A DNA stretch of 64,000 nucleotides. Origin: Dromaius novaehollandiae (lineage: Eukaryota > Chordata > Aves > Casuariiformes > Dromaiidae). A program made the position numbers and the translations under genes. How positions within the stretch are numbered: the stretch's first letter is position 1; each line of letters opens with the position of its first letter. Where the stretch lies: positions 70,441,601-70,505,600 of the forward strand of contig NC_088102.1 in NCBI RefSeq assembly GCF_036370855.1, in the 5' to 3' direction. Shown piece by piece: positions 45,483 through 56,200 of this stretch. Below the pieces are notes generated by a model. The model was not told where the DNA came from. It was given only the letters and a program-made list of their open reading frames with translations, and ran no database searches.

Positions 45483-46574
45483 TCAGCCGCGGAAGAGCGT
45501 CTCCTGCGTGGCGGGCTCGGGCTTGGCCTCCGCCGGCGCCTTGCCGCCCGAGGAGCCGCTGGCGGAGCGGTCGGCGGCGGGGCCGGGCCGGCGGCAGCAG
45601 AGCAGGGCGCCGCAGGCCCGGCGGAAGCGGGGGTCCAGGAAGGCGTAGAGGAAGGGGTTGAGGCAGCTGTTGGCGTAGGCCACGCAGGTGCAGTAGGGGT
45701 GCAGGTTGTGCAGGAAGGCGTGCAGGCCGCACGCCCAGGGCAGCACCTCCAGGTCCATGAGGCCGTAGACCGTCTTGACCAGGTGGAAGGGCAGCCAGCA
45801 GGCGCCGAAGGTGGCCACCAGCACCACGATGATGGTGAGGAGGCGGCGGCGCTCGCGCGGCCCCCCCTCGCCCCGCTCGGGCCCGAAGTGGCTGGCCACG
45901 GTGCGGGCGATGAAGAAGTAGCAGGTGAGCATGACGGCGAAGGGCGCCGCGAAGCCCAGCGCCGTGGACGACAGCCCCAGCCCCACCTCCCAGGCGGCCT
46001 CGGCGCCCGGCGCCGCCACCCCGGCGTAGTCCATGTAGCAGGTGACCTTGCCGTCGCCGGCCAGCGCGGCCGCCCGCCGCAGCACCATGGCCGGCAGGGC
46101 CAGCAGGGCGGCCAGCGCCCACAGGGCCGCCGTGGCCACCAGCCCGCTCACCCGCGAGCGCAGCTTGGCCGTGGCCAGGGGCCGCACGATGGCCAGGTAG
46201 CGGTCGAAGCTGAGCCCCGTGAGGCAGAAGACGCTGGCGTACATGTTGACGAAGACCAGGTAGCTGCTGACCTTGCAGGCGGCCGTGCCGAAGGGCCAGT
46301 GGTAGCCCAGGCAGGCGTAGGCGGCCCACAGCGGCAGCGTGGCCACGAAGGCCAGGTCGGCGGCGGCCAGGTTGGCGATGAAGGTGTCGGCCGAGCGGCG
46401 CCGCTCGCGGCCCCCCTTGAAGACGGTCCAGAGGACCAGGCCGTTGCCCGCCGTGCCCAGCAGGAAGACCAGCACGTAGATGGCGGGCAGCAGCGCCGGC
46501 GAGGGGCCCCACTCGGCGTACTCGCACTCGCTCTGGTTGTCGCCGTAGGCGTAGGCGTCCGTCACCTCCTCCAT
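45483..46574 (-). CDS. APLNR: Apelin receptor (class A GPCR), single exon, 363 aa
   Basis: G-protein-coupled receptor for apelin and Elabela/Toddler in the plasma membrane, acting mainly through Gi in cardiovascular and mesendoderm development. Intact intronless frame with a good start context (GGCATGG). Visible: N-glycosylation site NQS at 13; TM1 with GNGLVLW (44-49); disulfide pair C100 and C179; DRY at 124-126 in [12 protein letters not shown]6 CWLP at 259-262; TM7 NPFLY at 306-310; ERRRLL before TM6; C-terminus with QETL as in human. Length 363 against 380 in human, the difference lying mostly in the tail. Coding GC is extreme (Ala/Gly/Arg-rich replacements), in line with the surrounding DNA. 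LRRC55 and TNKS1BP1 as neighbours agree with human 11q12.1. Confidence 0.97.
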   Translation of the reverse strand: MEEVTDAYAYGDNQSECEYAEWGPSPALLPAIYVLVFLLGTAGNGLVLWTVFKGGRERRRSADTFIANLAAADLAFVATLPLWAAYACLGYHWPFGTAACKVSSYLVFVNMYASVFCLTGLSFDRYLAIVRPLATAKLRSRVSGLVATAALWALAALLALPAMVLRRAAALAGDGKVTCYMDYAGVAAPGAEAAWEVGLGLSSTALGFAAPFAVMLTCYFFIARTVASHFGPERGEGGPRERRRLLTIIVVLVATFGACWLPFHLVKTVYGLMDLEVLPWACGLHAFLHNLHPYCTCVAYANSCLNPFLYAFLDPRFRRACGALLCCRRPGPAADRSASGSSGGKAPAEAKPEPATQETLFRG

Positions 46575-49500
46575 GCCGCCGGCCGCTCAGCTCATCCCCG
46601 GCGCCCGCTCTCGCTCGCCCGCCTCCCGCCCCGCCGCCGCCGCCGGCTCCTCTGAGCCCGGCCCGGCCCCGGGCCCGCGGATCGCCCCCAGCTCCCACCC
46701 CTTCCCCTCCCCTCGCCGCTCCCCACCCGGCCCAGCCCTCCGCCTCCTCTTCCTCCCCCTCCTCCTCCTCCTCCCGTGGGAAATATCCCAGCGGGGCCTG
46801 GCTTTTGGCCGGGAGACCTTGGTGGCCGGGCCGAAGGTGCGGCGGGGAGCGCGGCGGTCCCACCGGGGCGCCCCGGGACCCAACAAGCCCCTTCCCGGCA
46901 CCCCATCCCGGTGCCACCGCCGTGGGGCAGGGCGGGAGGGCGGCAGCACCTTCGGGGGAGCCCGGAAAGCGGGAAAGCAATCACACATATTCCCCTCCGG
47001 CCCCCAAAATGCAAGCGGCAGCCTGGGCTGAGCCGGGCGACGGGGTGAGCCCGCTGCCGGCACCCAACATGCTCCACTGCCGTAGGGTTTTTTAGGGCTT
47101 TTTTTTTTTTGCGTTTTTGCATTTTGGAAGTGCAAAACCGGTGGCAGCAGCGGGCCGGGAGGAGGGCAGGCGGCGCGGGTGGAAATCCAGCAAGGAAAAG
47201 CCGCCGCGGGGACGGGGACACCCGACCGGGACGCGCGGCGGGGTAAAAGCCGGGTTGGGGGCCAAAGCAACGCGGCCCCCGAACTCCCACCCGCTCCGAG
47301 GTGGCTCCAAAACCCGGGTTTGGGCCGAGCAAGAGCCGCCAGGGAGGGGGCCGCCCGGCTGTAACGCAATCAAAGGAGGGGCGAGCGCAGCAAATGCAGG
47401 CGATAGAGGATGAAAAGGCGCCGTGGCGGCTCCCTGATAGGATTGGGACATTCGGGAAGCGTTTCCAGGTAAAGACCCCCCCCCCGGGAAGGGGGCCGAG
47501 CCGCTTGCGCCGGCGGCTGCTGCCTGCTATCGCTCCCCAAGGCGTGGGGGTTAATGGAGAGGGGACCCAGGTCACGGAGGCAGAGGATGAATAATAAAAT
47601 ATTCTAATTACCTGGGACCAGGCGCCTGCGAAAGGCCAGCGTTAACCCTATAATGCAACACTGCAACAGCAGCAGCGCTTCTCCAGACTTATTTTTTTTT
47701 TAAAAAAAAAGGATGTTAAAAATCTCTGCATGCATGTAACAACCGCTGATGCAAGTTAAAGTACAAAGTTTGCTATGGAGGGAACCACACACAGACACAA
47801 GCTGGATGAAGCAGCTCCTTTAGCATATTAGCTAATAAAGAGAATAAAACGGGGAAATAAAAATGCTAATTAGACCCTTGATAGCACCAGAAACCGCTAC
47901 AAAAGGGAGATGTTCCAGCTCGGATAATGAAGCTCGCTATTAATAACCCTCGGGGCTATTTCTGGCTCCGGTAGGTAGCACAGAGGTGTGCGCAACCCTT
48001 CCCAGCCCTGCGCACGCAACGCCGGTGCAGGCAATGGCAGATGCAGCTGTAGCCGTACCCACGTAACCTGCCTTTATAAAATATATTTTGAGTGCAAGAA
48101 GAGGGAAAAAGGGGGTGGAATCGAGCACAAAAAAAGGTGTTTACCCTGGTAAAGCCTTTCAAAGGATTGAACTTTTGCATAGTGTTGCGCTGGGGAATGT
48201 TTTTTAAAATAACGATAGCAATAGGTGGAAAGCGAAGGGCTGCCCCAAACTGGTGGTCGCTTCCCCGAGCGCGACCCCTTTTCCCATCCCGGGGGGGCGG
48301 TTTCGCTTGCTCCCGGCCTGAGCAAACGTCTCGGGACACAGCGCCGATGTCGCCGTCGCCGTCTCGGGACGCGCCGCAAGGAGCAAGTCGCCTCCTCCCG
48401 AGCGCAGCCCGGCCGCGGACGGCCGCAGAGATTTCGGCGATTTGAGCCGCGGGGGAAGAACTTCTCGGCTGGAGCCCCCGAGCCCTGAGGAATTTGGGTC
48501 GGGAGCCAGATAAAAGCGCGGGCTCGCGGGCGCCGGGAGCGAGCGGGACCCCCCCCGCGAACGAGCTGGCGCGGAGGGACGGTTCAAAGCGCCGAGGAGC
48601 CGGCGCGGCTGCTTTTCGCAGAAGCGAAGTTAAGCCCGGCCTGAGCTGGGGCAATCGAGGCAAGCGGAGAGGGGGGACGGTGGGTTTTGCTTCGCTCTTT
48701 AAGGGGAAATAGCCCCTCGGGTGCGTTGGGGGCCGGATGCCAGCGGGAGCTACAGCCCGGTTTGGAGGAGGGCACGAGAGCCACCACGGTCACCTCCCGG
48801 GGCTGCCAGCGGAGAGGGTCCCCGCAGCATCCCCAGGCCTGGGACCGACAGCTTCCCCTTGCGTTTTGGGGGGGTGCTGAGCCCCGGGGGATGCCCAGAC
48901 GCCCGGGGATGGGCCCCTTGCCAGGAAGGGCAGCGTTTGGCTTTCCCTGGGCACGGGATTTGGCGACTTCCTCCGAAGCCAGTTGGAGTTACTCACATCC
49001 TACCAGGGAAGCAACAACTCCTTGACTACCTCTCTCCATCTGTTGCTCCCTTTTTCCGCTAGGCTCTGCCGGGAAAAAAAACAGCGCCGGGAAAAGAGGC
49101 CGGGGCAGCGCGAGGTCCCCGAGGGGCACGTGCCCGGGAGCCGGGGGGGCACCGAGCCAAGGGACTCGTTTTGCAGATGAAGCTGCCTGGAGGGCAGGGG
49201 CTGAGACCCCCAAGCTGCCCCCGAGCCCTGCCCGGCATCGTGTGGGGCAGAGGGGAGGGAAACGCTGCCAGTTCAGCTCAGGGAGCTGGCAGAGAAACCA
49301 CCGTGGGAGGAAGAGAGCTGAGCCGGATGGAGAGCATCCCTCCCTCCTCTTCCTCCTGCCGCACGACCCCGGCCCCCAGTCCCAGCCCGTGGGGAAAGGG
49401 GGAGGCGAGGGACCACCGCCCGGTCCCGGGGGGCTGCCGGGGAAGAGAGGGCGCTGGGTGCAGGGGGACGCAGGCGGGGACAAGCGCACGAGTCACAGAT

Positions 49501-49770
49501 TTGGCTCTGGGGACTGCAGGGTGGGGTCCAGGTGTGTGTGCAAACAGGGCTGACTGTGGAAACGCGTCCCCGGGGGGGGGACAGCTGCGTGTCCCCCCCG
49601 GCCCCGGTGCAGAGCCGAGATGTCACTGCTGCGGCCATAGGCGGGCTGAGAGCTCCTCCTGGTGGCAGTCCCCGCACCAGGGTCCCCCCCCCCCCCCCCG
49701 CAGAGACAGGGGTGGGGAGGGGGGGGGGGCACGCAGAAGAACCAGAGCCCCTCCAAACCAACCAAAAAAA
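46575..49770. other. APLNR upstream / TNKS1BP1 downstream intergenic region
   Basis: The APLNR CpG promoter occupies the left end (to about 46950). An AT-rich island (47590-48250) follows, then GC-rich unique DNA with no recognised exon up to the TNKS1BP1 polyadenylation signal. Open frames here are short and without domains. Confidence 0.5.
47590..48250. promoter_or_regulatory. AT-rich island upstream of APLNR, candidate enhancer
   Basis: About 650 bp of AT-rich, non-repetitive DNA in a strongly GC-rich setting, 1.0-1.7 kb upstream of the APLNR start. It contains homeodomain-type TAATTA (47867-47872), a perfect ATTAGCTAAT palindrome (47827-47836), several GATA words and TTAATAA motifs. This composition is typical of conserved noncoding elements near developmental genes; the enhancer role is inferred. 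Confidence 0.35.
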
Positions 49771-49774
49771 CCGT

Positions 49775-49780
49775 TTTATT
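49775..49780 (-). terminator. TNKS1BP1: TNKS1BP1 polyadenylation signal
   Basis: TTTATT on the plus strand gives AATAAA on the minus strand 470 bp beyond the TNKS1BP1 stop codon (50254-50252), followed by a TGT-containing downstream stretch. Confidence 0.7.
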
Positions 49781-50251
49781 GTCTTGTCAAAGTGGCACCA
49801 AAATATTGACCTGTTGCTCTTTGTCCGGAGGGTGATAGGAGAGCGGGAGGTGGGGAGGGCGGGCGGCCCCCTCCTCGCCCCCCGGGGCCCCCAGGGGACG
49901 TGGGGACAAGGGGACAAGGGCAGGGGGGCCAGAGGGAGAGCCTGGGAGGGAAGGAAGCCGCTTGGGGCAGGGAAGGGGGGGAGGAACCTCGCGAGCGTCG
50001 TACAAAGTGCATAGATGTGTGTGTGTGTCCTGCCGCGGGCGGGCCGGATCCTGGGGGGGGCCTGGCCGTCAGCCCCCCCGGGGCCGCGCCGGCAGGAGAG
50101 AGAGCCTGCAAGAAACACAGCGGTAAAGTCAGGGAGCCCCGGCGGGTGCGGGGAAGGGGGGCACCCGGCTCTGGCAGGGGTGCGGAGAGGCCGCGGGGGC
50201 CGGGCCGTGGCCTGTCCCCCCCCTCCACCACGCTCACCCCGTCGGATCGGC

Positions 50252-53200
50252 TCAAGATTTCTTCTTCTTCAGCTTCAGCGCTTGCAGCCAGTGGGGCGGG
50301 GAAGCGTCTGACCTGCGAGGAGCCGAGGAGGGGAGGATTAGGCGGCGTTACGCATCGGCGCGAGCCCCCCAAAACGCTGGGGACGTCACCCAAGCCGCCC
50401 CCCCGCCTTGAGGGTGCAGCAGGACCCGGCCAAGAGGGGCCTGGCCCCACTCCGGCTGCTCCCTGCGCTCCAGCGGGATCAGGCGGCCGGAGAGCCGGAA
50501 GCGAGCGGGACTGGGGCCGGCCGAGCCGAGACGGCTGCGTCTTTAAGGGCTTTGGCCCAAGCACTGTTTAGGGTGGAGCGGCTCCGCGCTCCCAGGCAAC
50601 CGGCCCTGGGAAAGCCGGGCCCAAAGCTCCCCCCGGCTCCCCGCTCCGGCCCTGCCTGCCCACGCCAGAGCCGGCGGCCTCAGCGCCGGGTCCCGCTCCG
50701 ACGTGGCCTCCAGCGCCCTGCCGACGCTGTGTTGCCTCTCCCTGACGCCCCCGCGCAGCCTCCGGTACCTCCAACACCCCATCGATGCCTGTATCCCTGC
50801 CCAAGACCGCCACGCACCCCTCGACACCCCAACACCCTGCGGAGATCTCCATACGCCAGCCTGTGCCCCCGACACTGCCCTACACCCGCAGCACCCTCCT
50901 TACACCCGACACCTCTGCAGCTCCACCAGCACCTCCAGCATCCCAACGCCCCTTCGCGCCCACCGCTCTGCTGAGATCTCCACGCCGCTGTCCTGCTGTG
51001 CTCTAACACCCCACCAAAGGTCCTTCACACCCACTGCTCTGCTGAGACCTCCACACCGCTGTCCTGCTGTGATTTAACACCCTACCAAAGGCCCCTTCAC
51101 ACCCGCTGCTCTGCTGAGACCTCCACGCCGCTGTCCTGCTGTGATTTAACACCCCACCAAAGGCCCCTTCACACCCGCTGCTCTGCTGAGACCTCCACAC
51201 CGCTGTCCTGCTGTGATTTAACACCCTACCAAAGGCCCCTTCACACCCATCGCTCTGCTGAGACCTCCACACCGCTGTCCTGCTGTGATTTAACACCCCA
51301 CCAAAGGCCCCTTCACACCCATCGCTCTGCTGAGACCTCCACACCGCTGTCCTGCTGTGATTTAACACCCTGCCGATACTGCCAACAGCCTCAACACTCC
51401 AACACCTCTGCATATCTGCAACCATCACCCTTGTCAACAGCCCGCTGACACTCCCAACCCCCCCTGCACCCACTAATATCCCTTTACTCCTCTAAAACAC
51501 CCCCAACACTCTTGTGCCCCTGGAAACCCCCCCACAAACTCACCACTGCTCCGGGCACCTAGGTACCGCCAGCTACAGCCCTCGCCAAGGCACCTAGCTG
51601 GGTAACACCCCCACAACACCTTCACAGCCTTCAGCACCCTCCCCACAACCACAGCTTCAGCCTCCCCTGTCCCAAAACCCGCAGGCACATCTGCTCACCA
51701 ACACCCCTGGGCCAAGGCAAACACCTCCAGCAACAGTCGCACGGAGGTACAGCTAAGGCGTTAACAACCCCCAACTGCACACCCTCCCTGGCCAACACAC
51801 GCTACAGCCACCCTGCACGCACACCCATCCCCGCAGTCCCCCCCCTCTCTTCCTCCCAGCAAGGAGCCCCCCAAGCCCCCGTCCCCAGGCGCCCCGTGTC
51901 CCCCTTGCTCACGGCGACCGCCCCCGGGCCCCCCACGCTCACCCTGAGGATTTCTCCGGCTTGGGGGGCAGCGCCAGGGGTTTCCCGCTCAAGCTGGGGA
52001 TCTTGCAGGACTTGGAGCGCTGCACGTGGGGCTCCTTGGCGGGGGTCGCCTTGCCGTCCCCCGGCTGCGGCCCCTCCTCGGCCGAGCGGTTCCGGCCCCT
52101 CAGCTTGGCCTGGGGGGCGTCGAGGGGGGTGAAATGGGGCGCTCGGCGCCCCCCCCCAAAAACCTCCCATCGCATCCCCGCACTCGCAGCCCGCCTCAGT
52201 TTCCCCTCCCCTCGCCAAGCCCCCCCCCCCCGATCCTCCCCTCCCAAGGGGGCAGAGATGCCCGCCGGGACACGTCCCCCCCCCGCTCGCTCGGGGCCCC
52301 GGCGAGCCTTACCTTGAGGGCGGAGGCGTTCAGGCCGGGGAAGAGCGGCACCTTGACGCCCTTGCCCGCCGGCGACGCTCGCGCCCGCCGGCTCTTGGGT
52401 CCTTCCGCCGCCTCCTCGTCGGAGGAGGCCGCCGCCGCCGCGCGGGGCTCTGCGGGGGGGGGGCAGGGGCACGGCGTCACCGCCAGGGCGCCGGGCCGAG
52501 GCCTTGGCCGCGGCCGGCCGTCACCGTCCCGCGGGCTCTCACCTGTCGAGTCCTGGAAGATCCAGCTGTCGCCCTCCGCCGCCGCCCCGGGCCGCAGGGC
52601 GGGCGCCCGGTGCCCCCGTTTGCGGCCCAGCTGGGCCTTGCTGCGGTACACGGTGCTGTCCAGGAGCTCCGTGTCCTGCGGAGACGGTCAGCGCCGAGCG
52701 CCGGGGAGCCCCCAGACCCACATCCCGCCGAGCCGGCCAGCCCTGGGGGCCCGCAGGCCCCCGCGGCACAAGGTGGGAAGGGAAAGGCGGCGCTGGGGGG
52801 CCCCAAATCTGCAGCCCGGCTCTCCAGGGAGGCAGACTGGAGGGGACAAGAACCGCTCGGGGCCCCGAGACAAGCGTCTCCCTGACTGCTGGGCTCCCCC
52901 AGGGCTGTACGAGGGGGCTGCCCACCCCCCGCTCACCTCCAGGAAGGTGAATTCCTGCCCGGAGAGGTCCCCGGGTCCCTCGGGCTGAGGGGCGTCCCAG
53001 GACAGCCGCTTCTCCTCCCAAATCGGTGGCCTCTTCCCATCCGGGTGGTCCGAGGGGGCCTCTTGGCTCTCCATCTCCGGCAGGGTCCCACCAGCGGCCT
53101 CCGGCAGCGGAGGGGAGGCCCTGGGGCTGCGCGAGGCGGGGGCCAGCTCGGGCAGGTCCCCCTCGTCCGTGGAGCTGCGTCTCCGGAGCGGGGCTGGTGG

Positions 53201-56200
53201 CTCGTCCAGGGGGAACGCCGCGGCCAGGGGGTCGGCCGGAGCATCCCCCAGCGCCGGGCTGCGGTCCGGGAGACGGGCGCCTGCGGGGCTGCTGCTCGGG
53301 GAGACAAGACGAGACCCCCGCAGTTCCTCCCGCTCCAGTCGAACGCCCGCCCCGAACCTCACCTCACCTCACCTCCGTGAGCCTTCGACCGCTTCCCAGC
53401 ACCCTCCCGGGGAAACTGAGGCACAGGGAGGGCCAAACACTGCTCCCGCAGACACGGGGCAAGCTGGGGACAGAGCCCAGGCGGCCAGGACTCTCTTTCC
53501 CCTTGGATGTCGTCTGCCAAGGGCAGATGGGGGAGAGTCCCACCAAGGGGGTGGCACCTCTGGGAAGTGCCCCCAAACCCCCTTCCCGAGGGTCGGCAGG
53601 GCTTTAGGGGGGCTGGGGAAGGCACGGGGAGCACCGAAGCCGCAGAGGGCTCAGGCCAACGCTCCCCGTCGGGTTTAACGGGGCAGAGGTGCCAAAAGAG
53701 GGGTCAGACCCCCAAAGGAGGTCACCAGCCTCCGGGAGGACACCGGGCCCAGGCACCGGTGGGAGGTGACCGAGGGGCCCCATGGGGCAGGAGGCGGCAC
53801 TGGGATCGGGGGCCACCTCCCGCCTCCCGAAAAAACGTCCCCAGGGCAGAGGAGCTCGCAGGGGTGGGGAAGGGAGGTGCGACACGAGGTCCGGCCAAGG
53901 AAAGGTAGCAATTCCCGGAGGAGCCATAAATCCTCCTGAGCCAGAGGAGGAAGCTCATCTCTCCCTCCCCTTCCCTTGGGCAAAGGAAGGAGCTCGCAGC
54001 AGGAAACCAGGCGGCTCCCAAGGCAGCGGGTGGGGGTTCTCCGCTGTCTAATAACAGGTTGAACCAGGCTGGGGCCTTCCTGAGGCCAGGGGGGCTTCAT
54101 GTCCCAGTCCCCTGGGATCCTCACGTTCATGCAGTTTGTGGGACGTTATCGTTTTGGGAACCCCCAACCCCTTAAATTTGGCTGAAATCAGGTTACAGGG
54201 TTCCCACGTCTTGGCAGGGGAAGATAAGGGCACGACGCTAACTCTGCCACCGCCTCGGGAGGCGGGGGGAACCCTGCAAAGCCCCAACCTTCGTGCGCGG
54301 CTCCCCACGTCGGAGGGAGACCAGCACAGCACGTCCCAAAGGCATCATCCCCTCCCGCAAACCCCGACGGCAGATCCCGCCGGGACAAGCTGAAACCCTC
54401 CCAAGGCTCTCGCCCCGCGCCACGGCCCCGAGGGGCGAGGATCCCTCCCCTCGGCCACGCTCCTCACCCGTCCTCCACGCCGGCACCGGCTCCCCCGCTC
54501 TGCTCCGGGGCGCCGAAGTCCCAGCTCCGGGCCGCGCAGCGGGCGCCGAAGGCGCTGGCCCACTCCCGGCGCCCGGCCTCCGTCTCCCCGGCCTCGGCCG
54601 AGGCGTCGCACAGCTCCACGCTCCAGCCGACGTCCCGGCTCCAATCTGGCTCTTCCGCTCCGGCCTCCCTGGGCAGGGCAGAGCTGCCGGGGACAGGCAG
54701 GCTGCCCGGGCCCTGATCCCAGGCCGTTTGGCCCAGTCCACTGCTGCCGGTGTCACCGGGGCCCAGGCAGCTGGGGGCATCCAAGCCGCTGAAGGAGAGA
54801 TCCCTGTGCCAGTCTCCTAGTGTTTCCCGGGGCTCCAGGGGCTCCTGCGACTCCCTGGGCCTAATTTCACCGGCCCAAGGTGTTGGGCTGTCCGACGAAG
54901 CTCCTGCCCTGGAGGGATCCGGCACCCGATCTGTCCCGATGATGCCGAACTGGTTCTGGCGCTCAGCTCCACCAAGGCCAAGCTCTTCGCCCCAGTCCCT
55001 GCTGCCGATGGTACCGCTCTCCTGCTTGTCGGTGCTGCTCCAGCCAGGCTCTCGAGCCGGATGATCGGGGGCGCAGGAGCCAGGCAAGTCTCCTTTTCTG
55101 ACACCAAAAACATCTGCTGGCTCGGTTTGGCCAACGCTGCATTCGCCAGCCCAACTCAGCCGGCCGGGACTGAACTCTGCGTCTTCCTTTTTGGGGGTCG
55201 TCGAGCTGTAGTCACTGGCCCAGGCTGCTCTGCTGGGGCTAAACTCCCTGTCCTGCGTCTCCATCTCCCTGGGGGTGTATTCGCTATCCCAGGCTGGTCG
55301 GCTGGGGCTGAACTCCCTGTCCTGGCTCTCCATGTCCCCGGGGCTGTATTCGCTGGCCTCGGCCAGCCTGCCGGGGCTGAACTCCCTGTCCTGCGTCTCC
55401 ATCTCCCTGGCGCTGTATTCACCGGCCCAGGCTGCTCTGCTGGGGCTGAACTCCCTGTCCCGCGTTTCCACGTCCCCGGCGCCGTATTCGCTGTCCCACG
55501 CCGGTCGGCTGGGGCTGAACTCCCTGTCCTGGCTCTCCATATCCCTGGCGCCGTATTCGCTGCCCTCAGCCCGTCGGCTGGGGCTGAACTCCCTGTCCTG
55601 GCTCTCCATATCCCTGGCGCTGTATTCAGCGGCCCAGGCCGGTCGGCTGGGGCTGAACTCCCTGTCCTGCGTCTCCATGTCCCTGGCGCTGTATTTGCTG
55701 TCCCAGGCCGGTCGGCTGGGGCTGAACTCCCTGTCCTGGCTCTCCATGTCCTTAGTGTTGTATTTGCTGTCCCAGGCCGGCCTGCCGGGGCTAAACTCCT
55801 TCTCCGGGGTCCCGGGGTCCCCCGTGCTGCATCTGCCAGCCCAGCCCAGCGTCAAGTCCTCGTCCTTGGTCTCGGCGTCCCTCTTGCTGTATCCACCGGC
55901 CCAGTCCGGGCTGATCTCCCTGCCCTCGACCTCCGCGTCGCTGGCGCCGTAGTCGCCAGGCCAGGCAGGCGCGACGTCCCCATCCCGGCTCTCCGCGTCC
56001 CCGGAGCCGTATCGGCCAGCCCAGCCGGGCTGCCCGGAGCTCGGCTCCTCGGCCTGCCGCCGGCCGCGGCCCACGCCGTAGGCCCTGCTCCAGTCGGCCT
56101 CCCCGGGGCCCATCTCCTCCGGGCTGCCGGCGCCGTCCAAGCCGTAGCCGGCGCTCCACTTGGCTTCGCCGGCGTCAAAGCTGTCGCCCGGGCCGCGGGG

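Noticed and set aside
43892-45648. Cys/Val-rich and His/Thr-rich open frames of 300-580 codons
   Set aside because: Translations of the CA array; one runs antisense into APLNR.
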